Assembly (NCBI GenBank): GCA_003640385.1
Contig: RCAB01000004.1
Span: 1-64,000 of the forward strand
Reading direction: 5' to 3'
From: Setaria digitata
Taxonomy: Eukaryota; Nematoda; Chromadorea; Rhabditida; Setariidae
DNA: 64,000 nucleotides
Shown: positions 39,513-52,560 of the stretch, piece after piece
Position numbering within the stretch: position 1 is the stretch's first letter
How the letters are laid out: each line of letters begins with the position of its first letter
Notes under the pieces: generated by a model
The model's database searches: none
Told to the model about the DNA's origin: nothing
What the model saw: only the letters and a program-made list of their open reading frames with translations
Position numbers and translations under genes: made by a program

Positions 39513-40509
39513 CTAGCAAATAAATCCTTCGCAGAGTGGTTTCACATAAACTCGGATAAATGGTTCTTCATAAACCTCCGTTACATTCAGATCTTGGAAT
39601 GTTCCGTTCGTACTAGATTTCTCTCCTGATCCAGCATTCAGTTTCCGATCTTCTCCGAATCTACTGTCGTTTCGCGAATCATTTTTTATTACACCAGACT
39701 GTCTGAGTAATTGAATCGTAGATTCGATGGCAGGCGATAAGACCTTCTTTTGTAGTACTACCTAAACTTTAAAAATTATACACGAACTTTAAGGAAACCA
39801 CTCAAAGATTAATGTTTTCTCTCCTTCATATCTTTTTTAAAAAGGATTGTGGATTAAAAAAAATAGGTCCGTTGAGAATTAAGCTCAAAAAACCATCCAA
39901 ATACGAAATATGAAAAAAAAAGGAAATTCACTTCAGTTGGCTGAAAAGGACCATTTTCATCGTTTTTCTTTACTGCCACTGGTAAATAAATGTTGTGTTT
40001 ATCTGCATCAACAATTTGCAAGACCGGTAAGCTAGGCCAACTTCCCAATACTACAGCAGGTATTTTTTGATCCAGTATATCGTAATTCATATTTTTTGCA
40101 GGGTGTTTCTTTCGGTATCTGATATATTCAAGCTCTGGTGATCGAAACAACGCTACAGTTGGAGATATATTTCCACTCCAGCTTTTCATCAAACTGTCTT
40201 TGTCATCTGCAACATAAAGCCATGGGCTACTTTACGAGTAGACGTTATTGCACGTTGCCTTTAAAATCAACAATAGGTTTCAATATGTATTACTGATGTT
40301 CTTTTACTTTCTAACACTACACGAAAGATGAAAAGGTCGTTAAATAAGAGCAAATTTCTTGATATAACACAGTATGTGCATGATCAAAATCGTTATTCAA
40401 AAAGGTGAGGAATAAAGAAATGACAAAAATTTTAACCTCTAACAAATCGTCCCGAAACGAACAATAATAAAGATTGAAACGAAATGAACAGGACAGCTAT
40501 TCGTTGCAT
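39513..40509 (-). CDS. Secreted orphan protein, 198 residues
   Basis: I do not recognise a family. Three exons (40509-40437, 40206-39932, 39761-39513) join perfectly in phase. The N-terminus is a clear signal peptide (MQRIAVLFISF... LLLFVSG, then RFVRDDKDS), so the mature protein starts near residue 20. The middle exon contains PELEYIRYRKKHP, VVLGSWPSLPVLQIVDADKH and IYLPVAVKK, which look like beta-strand segments. The last exon holds LSPAIESTIQLLRQSG and VYEEPFIRVYVKPL and ends CEGFIC; these are the only two cysteines of the mature chain. Five N-glycosylation sequons occur (NIS, NDS twice, NGT, NVT). An acceptor-like ttttacag lies 15 bases before the ATG, fitting trans-splicing. It sits 768 bases downstream of the membrane orphan gene, on the same strand. 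Confidence 0.75.
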
Positions 40510-41276
40510 AAGACTTCGATTTCACTGTAAAATGCAGTAATGAGTTGCGAACAGATGTATTCAACCAGGTTACTCCTCAAATGCACGACAAATATTTCCG
40601 CCATCACAAAATAATTATAAAAAATGTGAGGCTGAAAGAAAATTAAATCCGTTGATCGCAGAAGCATCAATATCACTTTAATTAGGAAAACTAATGCGTC
40701 AAATTCAAAACGAGAGTCATCAATGGTATGACAGAGATACAGTCAGTGCATAACCACCGACTGATAGGAAATTTGTTTCATACTCTTGAAATTTACTGAA
40801 ATGAAAAAAATGTGGCAAAACAAGAGAGAACAGAGAGTGAGACAGAAGTGTATTTCCTTGCCAATTGAAGCTACTGAACCAGGAACGCATGTCCTGAAAT
40901 TAGTTTACTTGGATAATATTTACAGGTTAGTTAACTCAGACAACACGATAAGAGCGCTCGTTTCCTGGACACTGTTGGAAAAAAAAAAAAAAAAAAAAAA
41001 AATGGTAGTTTTTATGGAGAATAATTTCGTTCCTTATCGAAATCATAATCCTTTTTATAAATAGCTATAACTTTATTAAAACGAAAATCAATTTTTTTTT
41101 AATGAATGCTCTTATACTCAGTGTATATGTTTCACACTTTTGAATATGGAAGTGGCAATCGAAAATGCAAATTTACTTTTGAATTAGCAAACATTAAAAC
41201 ATCAGTAATAGAGATATAGCAAAAAAATTTTATCCCACAACACTCTGACTGATCTTTAGCTATAGCTGCTATTTTA
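40510..41276. other. Short spacer between two orphan genes
   Basis: It contains a poly-A run at about 40980-41001 and a T-run near 41090. A 92-codon open frame at 40786-41064 (+) runs through the poly-A tract and is not convincing. No RNA gene was recognised. Confidence 0.5.
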
Positions 41277-43481
41277 TCAACACGAATCTTCTTCGAACAG
41301 CTGATTCTCTTTAGATTGTTCTTGTGTTTTTTCTGTTTTCTCCGAAAAACATCGCCGCACTTCCTAAAACAAGGGAAAGTTTTTTATGATCCTCAATTCA
41401 TCAAAAGCGGCAAAGTTGTTATAACGATGTACAAATAACTTCTTGCAGCAAATCGTGGATTTTTGTAATTATCAAGTTATTACTGAGGCCCAAGAATTAC
41501 CAACTAAGAGTTCAAAAACATTTTTAAAAATTCTGAAGACAAGTATATCAAAGTGTCAGATTTTTTTCCTCCCAAAGTGGGAACATCTCACGCGTTAGCA
41601 ACACCCCCTTAATGAAACTGCAAGAAGAACTAACTTGATAAAATGCTTTTAACTTTTTTTTTTCTCGATCAAACTCTTCGTCAGCTAATCGATTAATTCG
41701 TTCATTAATTTTTTGCAATTCATTTGGTTTCTTTGCCTTTTTATCCTGTGTCTTTATGAACTGAAAAAGTAAATTGTTACTAGTCTTTTTCCTATTTCGA
41801 AATAATTTAAAGAAGCAGACAAAATTCGACTGTTTATTAAGAAATTTTATATTCAATAAGTGTTTATTTGCCCACATATCCCACTAATTAAGGTTGAAAC
41901 AGTAAACTCAGCATGTTCATAAGTTCGTAAGATTTGATACTACTAAAACGATGTGGTAACCACATTTCTTAGATCACGCATTTGTTTTGTGCAGCTAAAT
42001 GTAACACTCCATGAAATTAATTAGAAGATTAAGACTAAGCAATAAAATTTGACAAACATTTTGGATTATGTTGGGATCCGAAGTACTTGTTGTTTGAGTT
42101 GTTGGTATACTTGATAGAGTTGTACCGTCCGTCATTTTATTAAACTTTTTGGAAGGTATATTTTGGGAGTGTTGTAAATGCTCCATATGCTGCTGTCGTT
42201 TTCGCCTTGTTTCGTTTCTTCCTCTTATATAGTAGCAGTATATTCCAACTGTGAATACTAAGATAGTAATAATAGCTATTATGCTTAATATAATTAGCCA
42301 CTTGATCGTCGATTTAGTATTTCTGTCTTTCCTGCCTGAAGTAATGAATGAGTAACAGCGAAATGAAAGACCAACTAAGACTTGTACGAAGCTTCATAAT
42401 CTCAGTATGATCAGGCAACAGTATGAAACAATTTCATGACGAGTTTTTGTAATCCATGTACTCAACCTCTAAGTTAACTAGACATTATCAATTTTCATTA
42501 AAAGAACAATAACCTTAACTAGTCAAGTGATGAAGGATTGATGATTACCACTATAATCTAATGGGGTGCAGATTGGGAATTATTAAAATTAGAGGACAGT
42601 ATTTCTAGATGGAACTAATATTGCCAACAGACAAAAGTGCAATTCAAGGAAAGCGTACACAGTATAGTTTAAAATGATTGCTTTCATAACAACACTTAAT
42701 ACGATTAAAATGATTACTTTCATAACAGTCGATTAACAGCCACTTTACAGTTTCCTCATTCATGTCCTCATCGATTCTTACTTTACAAAATTCATGCGGC
42801 TGCAATTATATTGATCAAATTTTATAATAATTCTTCAAATTCATAGCACATTCATACCCTTCGAAGTAATTCTTCTTCGTAAGCTTCAGCATTATTTATG
42901 AGGCGTACACACAGTTCTTCCGGGATCGTTTCGCCATGCTGGACAGCACCTATTAACTGTTCATTGCACTCCAGGCTTGTGCTCAAAATTACCAAGCAGT
43001 TGTTTTTGCTATCGAAATATGCTTCCTTTGGAACGCATTGGTAAATTTTTCTACTGAGTGCCTGCAAAAATTTAAAAATGCATAGGTCTCTTTTAACACA
43101 CTCTCAACTAATTTCCACCCAATTAAAATCTAGATATGGAAAGCTTATCATGGAGTTCAGAGTTCATGGAGTTCGTTCTATCTGCTCCAACATCGCTTTT
43201 TAGTCTAAGTACAAAAATAAATGAAAAATTGTGGTGTAATTCTGTAATTCTTATCGTAGTACTGACTTTAAAATACTGACCTGCTAAATTAATCCAGAGT
43301 AACACTTTGTTTGAAGATTACCTATGCACGATTGCATATATTTCTTGATAATAGCATCTCCAAAAGTAAAACTGTTCTCATTTTATGATCAGATTTTAAA
43401 AACTCACGGATAATCGCACGCGAAACTGAGGATAAGTGGGAACGACCGTCGTAATAAAAATAAACAACCGCATGGAAACAT
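41277..43481 (-). CDS. Type I membrane orphan protein, 287 residues
   Basis: I do not recognise a family. Exons: 43481-43408, 43204-43192 (13 bases, inferred), 43061-42858, 42799-42718, 42335-42058, 41760-41635, 41363-41277; every join is in phase. The N-terminus (MFPCGCLFLLRRSFPLILSF) resembles a signal peptide or signal anchor. The extracellular part, to about residue 124, has six cysteines in the contexts IYQC, NNCL, LECN, ELCV, EFCK and IDCY. After RKDRNTKSTIK comes one transmembrane segment at about residues 136-158 (LIILSIIAIITILVFTVG), followed by the basic stop-transfer RGRNETRRKRQQ. The cytoplasmic tail has a Ser/Thr-rich stretch (GTTLSSIPTTQTTSTS) and a highly charged helical segment (NELQKINERINRLADEEFDR) and ends in EEDSC. 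A receptor- or adhesion-like role is possible, but nothing in the sequence proves it. Confidence 0.72.
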
Positions 43482-45055
43482 ACAAAAAACTAAGCATTTG
43501 GACTGATTGTTACTCGGTCTTTTCATAAATTATTTAAACTAAAAGCATACAGTGAGAGAAACATCACTACCAAAAAACCGTTTAGCTTCATATAACAGTT
43601 TAAAAAAGAAAAAGGAATTTTAAGCTTATACAAAAATTATGCTATCATAGCAAATGCTACGATAACCCGCTGCGGATTACGCTAAGTTTATGACAACAGG
43701 TAAGCCACAGATAATCAGTTTGGAACAGAAACACCTGGAAGCTATTTTTCTAAAAGCAGCTGAATAACGTAAACTAAGAAAAAATAGTAACTTTGACATT
43801 GCACTGAATTTTAAAATTCAATTCCTTGTATTAGAGAAATTTAGTATAGACTATTGTAACAGGACTCTCTTGCTCTCCAACGTTAATAAAAACTTAATAG
43901 TTTGCGTTCATTCCAACGATAAATTTACGACTGAATTTCACTATGGGCATTAAAGACTTGATCAAAATTTCGAAAACCAAAACTTTATTGATGATGAAAG
44001 CATAGAACTTCATTTCGTCGAGTCGTTTCTTACTATTACGCTTTCAAATTCAATGCTACTTTGGAAATCATAATTATATGATCGCTGAACAGATTTCACA
44101 AAACGAAAACGAAGGATGGATTAAGAAGAAAATTTAAAAAAAAAAAACTGAACATTTTACTGATAACGAGATAATCGTAATATTGCTATTACAATAGTCA
44201 GAAGCAATTTTTCATCTCTGAATTTCTTTATTACCCATTGAGAATTCGGATGATTTGTTAATAGAAACTGGAAGGAAACGGTATTTTATCGAAAGCTAAG
44301 GAAGGATTAACTCCCACAACAGTACAGAATGCATTTAGGATTTTAGTAAAAAGATTCGGTTGCTGCCATTTTCAGATTTGCCTTGAAGTATACAATAAAC
44401 GAGAGTACCAAAGATGTTGTTTCAGATTATCTCAAAGTCCATCCTTTCATAATTATTTCGGTTCCATTTCAGACTACCAAAATTTGAACATTATGAAATT
44501 CACTGGCAAAATTATTTACAAAAATTTCACCACTGCTCTGTAATATCACCACTCTGCAGGGCCTTCTCTTTGAAAAATGATTTAATTTTTTAGCACTTGG
44601 ACCACTTATGCCGTTTTACCAGGAAAGTAAGCAGGCTTGGACCAAAGTTTCGGGGCTATGACACAAAAAGAATACCTTTCCGCTCAAGAAACAAGAGTAT
44701 GTAGAGAATGAGTATTATTATTCACATGAATTAAGCTATTAAATTTTTACAGTTAATTTCGGAAAACAGATGCCTTCCTATAAATTTGCCTGGCTTGAAA
44801 TGTTGAAGTACCTGAGTCACTGGAGTTAACTTGGCGTGAAATGAAATAAAATAGAAGGCTGAAATGACAGAAACTTTGTTCCGAAACATTAACATTTCTT
44901 GGGACAAAGTTATGACGAGGAGAGGCTGTGTTAAATCAATCAGTTTTTGATTGCCCTCGCAAAAAGGCAGGATTACCTTCGTTAGGGTAGATGTGACTTA
45001 TTTATAAAACTCCCGGTGAAGTGATTGTAGCGGTGATTTTTCAGAGCTGGAAAGG
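43482..45055. other. Divergent intergenic region
   Basis: This lies between the starts of the minus-strand membrane orphan and the plus-strand AP-1 mu gene and should hold both promoters. No coding exon, RNA gene or repeat was recognised. An acceptor-like tttttcag ends at 45044, 11 bases before the AP-1 mu ATG, and is a likely spliced-leader acceptor. Confidence 0.6.
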
Positions 45056-48000
45056 ATGTCTTCTTCAGCTATTTATATACTGGATCTCAAAGGAAAGGTA
45101 AGAAGATACGCATTTTGGTTGCAGTTAATTCAGTGTTCACATTTGTCCTAAGATTTGGTCATCTTAGCGCAAAAGCTAGAGAATAGTGGCCTGATTAGCC
45201 ATTAGCATAACATAATTGGCAAAGGGAACGTATTGTGTTTTTCTAATTAACAAGTCAAGGAGATAATATAAGGGAAGGTGAGAACTGTTTCTCCTAATAT
45301 CAATTGTTTAAAGATGAAAATTATCCAGGTGAGTTTTCTTAACATCAATTTTAATAGGCAATAATCTCAAGAAATTATCGAGGTGATATAGACATGAATG
45401 TGATCGATAAGTTCATGCCGCTGTTATTGGAACGCGAAGAAGAAGGACGTCAAAGTCCAGCTCTCGAACATTCAGAAGCGACGTTTGTATATGTAAAGCA
45501 TTCAAATCTGTACTGTAAGTCTCCAAATATATATACATATATATAGTAGAAGTTTTTCATTGTGATATATATACTACTGTTATTATTAATATTAATTAAT
45601 TATCAGCTACTAATCATTGATATTATTATTAATTATTACTGCCACTCTATTATATATTATATTACATTACATTAATACTAGATTTGTGATGCTGCGCATG
45701 CTTACTACCAAATTCAACTCAGCTGATTTTCCTCCTACAAGCGTGAGAGGCAGATTTTAAGATTTTATATATAGAAAGTTTTTGCAGCAATGAATTTTCT
45801 ATTTCGATGTAGTTTATAGAATATCTCAGAATGCATATCATCTACTTGCATATGAAGGCTGTCCAGTCAGTTACAGTAAGTTTGAAATGATGCTGCTGCA
45901 AACGATTTGTGTTTCGTTTCGTTTAGTTGTTTCAACATCACGCAAGAATGTAAATGTTGCACTGGTGCTTACTTTCCTGTATAAAATAGTGGAAGTATTT
46001 GGAGAATATTTGAAAGATGTCGAGGAAGAATCTATTCGCGATAATTTTGTCATTATTTATGAATTGCTTGATGAGATGATGGATTTCGGCTATCCGCAGA
46101 CAACGGAGGGGAAAATTTTGCAAGAGTAAGTTTCTGCTTGCTGACGGTTATGAATGCTTGCGATTAATACATATTTTTATTTGCTTGTAATATCCATCAT
46201 ATTTCTTGTTTAAAGATATTGCTTATTAGAACTGAAGAGATGTAATTGTCCTCAGGTTCATCACACAAGAAGGACACAAATTGGAAACTGCTCCTCGACC
46301 TCCAATGGCTGTCACAAATGCCGTTTCATGGCGTTCGGAAGGTCTCAAATATCGTAAGAATGAAGTGTTTCTAGACGTCATAGAATCTGTTAATTTGCTA
46401 GTGGGTTTATTAATTTTATTAAAATTTTAAAATTTTATTAAACATAAATTGTTTGTAAGGTAATTTTGATACTGCAGGTTGATAACATCTCACAATTATG
46501 GTTTTTCGTTGGTGTCGTGGAGAATTGGTTGTGTTTATCATTGCGAATTTCAGATATTTATTATTCTAGAATCTGTTCCTGCAACAGTTTCTTTTCACTT
46601 TTTTTTGATTTGGTTTCAGTCTCTATAATTCAGATTTTACTATTTAATTATTAATGAATACAAATGGTATAATTGCAGGCAAATGCAAATGGTGTAGTAC
46701 TACAGAGCGAAATAGTAGGTTCGGTCAAGATGCGTGTTTATTTAACGGGTATGCCAGAATTGCGTTTGGGTCTTAATGATAAAGTTCTGTTTGAAAGCAG
46801 TGGAAGTGAGTTTTCCCGTAAAGAATAATATTTTCATAGTGTCCACTTTCAGCTTTTTTCTTTAAAATGCCGCTGCTATGCAAATTGCATTATTTGTTCT
46901 TTAATGGTGAATTGTTATATGTTTATGCTTTGAGTTCATTGATGGAAAATAGTTTATAGTAATGTTTTTTGGTAATTTTTTACAGTAATTGTTGAGTGGA
47001 GTTTTTTTTCCCCTGATCTATTTTCAGGAGGTAAGAACAAGTCGGTGGAGTTAGAAGATGTGAAATTTCATCAATGTGTTCGCTTGTCGCGCTTTGAAAA
47101 TGACCGCACCATCAGTTTTATTCCGCCAGATGGAGAATTCGAACTGATGAGTTATCGATTAATGACCGTTGTTAAGCCACTGATTTGGATGGAAGCGGTT
47201 GTTGAAAGGCACACTCATTCAAGAGTCGAATATATGATAAAAGTGAATATTTAGTAATGGCTTTTAAATTATCATGACATAGGCTAATAAGTTGAAACTT
47301 TCTAAGTCTGTCAGTTTGAATTTTGGAACCACGATGGTGAAGCTGGAGTGAACATTTCTGCTGTTAGTTTTAGATAGAAAAGAAAGAAAAGATTTGTTTT
47401 GACCTTTGGCCAGTTGCTTTTCTGTTTAGTTTTCGCATCCATAGAGAAAACTATTATAATATAAATTCTTCAAATATTATAAGTACTTCGTGGTGTAGGT
47501 TTTCTGTAATGAAATTTCTCTCATGTTTTTTTTTCTTTTCTTTTTTTTTCTTTTTTTTTTTCAATTTTGGTATCATTTCGAGAACAGATGTTTGTGGTGC
47601 CTGTAAAATTTATTATTGTTTGTAGGCAAAATCGCAATTTAAACGACGCTCTACAGCAAATAATGTAGAGATTATTATTCCAGTCCCAAGTGATGCTGAT
47701 TCACCGAAATTTAAGACGTCTATTGGGACAGTAAAGTACACACCGGAGCAAAATTCGTTTGTTTGGACAATTAAAAGTTTCCCAGGTTGCTGAGCCTTCT
47801 CATCGTGGATTTATTTGTGACAAGAAAAATACGGAATTTTTGTGAGATTAACCATCAAAATAATATTTAGCTTTGGTTTTTATTATGAAAGTAATTTAAA
47901 TCAAGGGTAGATAATGTAATATCTCAGGAAAAATATTTGCATTAGTTAATTGCCTAGATTTAATGATTTATCACAATTTAAAGTATTGGGTAAACTATTC

Positions 48001-48549
48001 GTATTTTAATTGATTGATGTCAGCTTAAATTCAAGACCTTTTAATTTCTAATACTGTAACAATAAGCAGGTTGATTAATTAACCGAATTCGCAGGTGGAA
48101 AAGAGTACTTGATGCGAGCACATTTTAATTTACCGTCTGTCCAAAGTGAAGATCGTGAAGGTCGTCCACCGATGAAAGTAAAATTTGAGATTCCATATTT
48201 CACAACTTCTGGAATACAGGTATCTTTATATTGTCGTAGTTTTTGCAAAATTATGTTCAATACGGCTAGTGTTTATCTTTCATTCTTTTTAACCTCTATG
48301 AGTATTTTTCTTTGTGTCGCTTCCAAAAATTAAATAAAGATGTCGGTGTTTTTTTTTCGGTTTGAAAATTTTCTTCTAGTTTTACTGATCTTTTCATGTT
48401 TTCTTCGGCATAAGGTCTTTTCAACTTGTGTTTTATTTAAACTTTTCCAGGTACGTTACCTTAAAATTATTGAGAAAAGTGGTTATCAAGCTTTGCCGTG
48501 GGTACGCTACATCACCCAAAATGGTGACTATCAGTTGCGCATGATGTAA
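45056..48549 (+). CDS. apm-1: AP-1 clathrin adaptor complex, mu subunit
   Basis: The medium chain of the AP-1 adaptor, which sorts cargo at the trans-Golgi network and endosomes. Nine in-phase exons (45056-45097, 45358-45514, 45927-46125, 46256-46400, 46679-46805, 47028-47242, 47626-47785, 48095-48219, 48451-48549) give 422 residues, the family's normal length. The longin-like N-terminal part ([55 protein letters not shown]) is followed by [20 protein letters not shown]. The mu homology domain follows, with [74 protein letters not shown] and [20 protein letters not shown]. Nematodes have two AP-1 mu paralogues (UNC-101 and APM-1); [10 protein letters not shown], the ILQEFITQ context and the C-terminal GDYQLRM suggest APM-1, with moderate certainty. 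Confidence 0.96.
45525..45680. repeat. AT/ATT low-complexity tract in an AP-1 mu intron
   Basis: TATATA runs near 45529-45546 and ATT units to about 45680 lie in the second intron of the AP-1 mu gene. Confidence 0.75.
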
Positions 48550-50304
48550 TTAGTTCTGTCGTCATACATAGGTTTTAATGGAAGCGTATATTAAACAATG
48601 TATTTGACTCTATCCTGGTTGATTTGTTTTCTGTGAAAATACCGTTTTATGCATAAATGTGTTTGCTAAATTTTTATGTAAATATCTCAAATTTATTCCC
48701 ATTTATTGTCCTGTTTTAGGCAATCACGTTTTCGATACTCCGTTAAATTTGCTTTATTCCGCTTTTTTGTTTTGGCTTTTACAGCAAGGCTGGAATTGTT
48801 CGTTAATTGTTCATTAGTTAGCTTTATCAAAGTTATTTTTAATTTCTTTTTTTTTAAAAAAAAATTTTGATTATTTTGACACAAATAGGATAATAAAATT
48901 CGTTGAAGAAATAACATTTCAACTGTTTTTCTTTTTTTTAGTGTTACGTTTTTACTGTGGCAGGCAAACGCTTTTCAATCTGATAATTCTGCGATTGATT
49001 TCCTGAACTCATTTTTCTTAGGAAGTAGGAGAAAGTATTTTGTCATTTTTCTTGGGGATTGTTTTCATTGCACAATTTTCTCTGGTTATGTGTTATGTGG
49101 ATTAAACCGGAAATTACTACTGCTTACAGTGGCTTGTTTAGTTTTTCTTGAGTCTTCAATAGAAACGACGATACTAACTTCAAGGTTTAAACTGTTCACT
49201 TTGTTTAAAGATTGAGTATATAGCTTTCCGATAGTAGAAAAAGAGTTTTGAGGTCATTTCTGATAAATATTTCGGCGATTCATGCATCCGTATTCTATAT
49301 TAAGGAGAGCATAGTTCATGGTGATTCTAGAAATTATTTCCTATGATTTTTAAGTATTGTTGTTTACCGTAGATCTCTTGCGGCCAAATAATGATTTTTA
49401 TTGTCCTTTGTTGTTCATCTTGAATTTTATGCATTTAACCATTTGACTACGTTGTCTGTGTTGTTACATTCACAGTTTTTTTTTTCTGTTTCTTGAACGT
49501 GGGTGATCTCCAGCTCTTTGTGTTTAAGAAGATTTGATTATGAGTCAAAAAAAAAAAGGCAAAGTATGATTTGAGCAGGTGGAAGTAAATAGTGAAAGGG
49601 AATATGAGTGTGATTTAATTGTGGAGGAATCGATTGTTTGAAATTTGAAACGTTGGTCTTTTCTCAAAAACTTGTTCCGTAATATTTCATAGAGGTCAGT
49701 ATGTTAATGAAGCAGATGAGCTTGAGATCGGCACATAGGAATACCTTGAATGCATTTATTCTTTTGTTTTGAATCGTGTAACGAGTTAAATAATGATTGA
49801 ATTATTCTAATAAATTATGTCTTGAACCCAGTTACAGAAATGCGAAGAGTCCGCACTATTCGATTATCCTTCGAATTTGTTGGAAAAGTACTGGTCTCAA
49901 AGTATTTCCGCAGAGTTCTCAAAACCTTTTTCGTATACCTTTATTTGCATGAAGCGTGATGTAAAGGGAAGCTCTATGCGTAATAATGATTCCTCTTTTT
50001 TGATGATAGTCAGTCACTGTAACAACTCATCGTTTTCGATTCCTCAGTCGTAATACATCCTCATGTTATTCCACATGTTCCTTATAGTGCAGTTTTTTTC
50101 TTTGCTCCTGCACTTCTGTATGCTGTTCATCTCATATAATTTAAATCACTTCTGAACGATTCCAAAAATTTCGAGTGAGCTTATCAAATGATGGCTCTTG
50201 GTGTTGCGGCACTGAGGTTTTCTTTGTTAGACGTTAAATTGTCAGGAAAAATTCTAAAGAGTTTTGTTCAAAGCTGTATTTTTCATTTTGCAGTTTTTAC
50301 AGTA
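48550..50304. other. Intergenic region between AP-1 mu and MTERF-like genes
   Basis: This is an AT-rich spacer between two plus-strand genes. It contains several homopolymer tracts (near 48845-48865, 48935, 49478 and 49548). The 74-codon frame at 48693-48917 (-) crosses such tracts and is not supported. No RNA gene was recognised. Confidence 0.55.
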
Positions 50305-52560
50305 ATGATTCTCAGAAGGATTATTTTGCCTGGTTTGCTGCGCTGTTTCGGAATCGTTTCGTTACAAACGTTCTACTTTAGACGTAGATTTTTCCGTATG
50401 ATTTTTACACTTGTAAGTCAAGACCAAAGATGTGGAAGACAGTCGCGTCCTTTAATGAATTGTCGGAATGTATGTTTTCGCACTTTATTTTCTTTTTTTT
50501 TTTGAAGTATAAAATGTTTATGTGTTAATACGACCTGAGTTTAAGCCACAGAGTTCGCTTGTCATTGTTATGAAGCACTGTGGATAGTTAAATTTCAGGT
50601 CTCTTTGCCTAGATTCGAACACTATAAGCTCAGCTTTGATTTAAAATCAGGACATAACATGCAAAAAATCCGTGAAAAATCTGGATATAGAGAGACAGAA
50701 TACAAAAATGACACACGAGCTACTGTAGAAATAGTACCTAACGAATCAATTTCTGCTGTGGAAATAGTAGAACGAGTTGTAGCCGATTTGCAAACAAATG
50801 GGAAGTTCTTTATACTTCCTGTGAATGACGTCGCCGCCATGGAAGCTCTTACGAAAGCTTTCAGAATTCTGCTCGATATCGGTGAGGGAAACGCTTAATT
50901 TCTTGCTTTCATCTTGTAATAGTGATATCGAAGTTTTAAGGAAGAAAGGATTAAACTGTATGAATAGGATGTTGTTGGTTCGGGGACTTTGAAGTTGTCA
51001 TCCATTCGCTCTTGTGAAAACAGTGAAATTAGGGAGATTTTTTTTTTTTCCTTTTCACTTAAATCGTTGAATGTCAGGGATTCAGCCAGAATTCATCGTT
51101 GATTCCTGTGTCTGTACGCCTCAGTTGTTTGTATCACTAACCCAGAAAGGCGAAACAAGCATACAGATAATAGAACTTATTGTGGACTTCTGTCAACTGA
51201 CTTACGAAGACTCCATCCGTATTTTCGCGATGTAAGCCTCATGGTGTTTGTCTGTAAATTTACTAGGTCATTTCCAGTTGCTAGTTCAATATTAATTTTT
51301 CCATGTTGACTACGGTCTAAGTTAACCTGAGACATCCAGTCATGCTCGAAAAAAGAAAATAGAATTTCATCTTTTTACAGTTACAATGAAGAGCTGCTAT
51401 CTGCGGGACCAGAAGAAATTCAGAAATGCATGGAAGTACTAGATTCATATGGCTTTCAAGATCAAAAATTAGGAGATGCTATTTGTTCATGTCCTGCTTT
51501 ACTTTTCGCTCATAATTCCAGGAGATTAGCCCAAAATGCTGAAAATTTGATTTCTCATTTTAGTAAAAATCAGGTATTTAGTGATTATTTGAATATTTGT
51601 GATACGTTCTAACATCCTATCATTCTCGCTACCACCGTGACAGGTTTTCTAGTTTCGAGTTCATAAGAGTCGCTTAATTTTTTTTATCTTAGGATTCATA
51701 TAAAATTGAAACTTGTTCTCCCTTTCTGAAGAAAAATGTTGAACAGCTCATAATTTATAATTATCACATTTCAGTTTTACTCGCTACTAAAGTCCTCTCC
51801 AGAAATTTTGCTCGGTAATACTAACGAAACAGAGGATAAAATTGAATATATTTATTGCCATATGCTCATGGAGGGTGAAGATTTTGCGAGGTGTACGAAT
51901 CTTGCACAAATATCATTGAAGGAATTGATAGATCGCCATGAATTCTTGCTGAAAACAGGCACTTATAAAACTCCAGACCCAAAGAGACCACAGATAAAAA
52001 TGGTTTGTTTAAATATTGTTTGAAAATTCTACCGTAAGCATTTAAATAGCTTTAGAGCGAAAGACTTCAAGTAATTTTACTGAAATTTATCAAGATCATC
52101 AAAGTTTGATTTTTCTTAACATCACCATCTGGAGCTGTGTATTTTTATCCATGTAAATGTTTTGCTTGCCTGCAAGTGTTTACTTTACATTGTATTCTAC
52201 AGATCCGTTTATTCTAGACCTGTTACTTAAATTGTCTTTGACAGCTGAAACGATGGTCTCTCATGGATATCAGTCACTTCGGATCATCCGTCCATATAAT
52301 ATTTTTAGGAAAATCCGAAGCTAAAGAAGATTCTAGGTAACAGTGCAGAACAGTTTGCCAAAAACATAGCTCATGTGTCTGCAGAGGAATGGCAGTTATT
52401 CAGAGAATTACAAAACAAACGACGAGTATTGGAATCAGAGGGGAAAATACGTCCATTTGAACGGATAAAGCCATCGATGCGAAGACAGTTGGAACGGAAG
52501 AAGAAATCAGTTCTTCCGAGTGATTTTGAAACATTTGAGTTATACAATGAAAGATATTAA
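50305..52560 (+). CDS. MTERF4-like mitochondrial transcription/ribosome factor
   Basis: Six in-phase exons (50305-50469, 50599-50881, 51078-51231, 51381-51573, 51775-52002, 52309-52560) give 424 residues. The first exon encodes a basic, hydrophobic presequence (MILRRIILPGLLRCFGIV, FRRRFFR) typical of mitochondrial import, and an acceptor-like tttttacag lies two bases before the ATG. The body is helical and repetitive (ELIVDFCQLTYEDSIRIFA, LDSYGFQDQKLGDAICSCPA, FYSLLKSSPEILLG), the helix-pair pattern of mTERF modules. The C-terminal part (DRHEFLLKTGTYKTPDPKRP, NPKLKKILGNSAEQFAKNIA, VSAEEWQLFREL) matches the distinctive end of MTERF4, which works with the methyltransferase NSUN4 in mitoribosome assembly. 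The tail adds a basic stretch (RPFERIKPSMRRQLERKKK). The assignment to MTERF4 rather than another MTERF rests on this C-terminal block. Confidence 0.88.

Noticed and set aside
45790..45880. Possible extra AP-1 mu exon reading [16 protein letters not shown]
   Set aside because: The exons at 45358-45514 and 45927-46125 join in phase to the normal family sequence without it.
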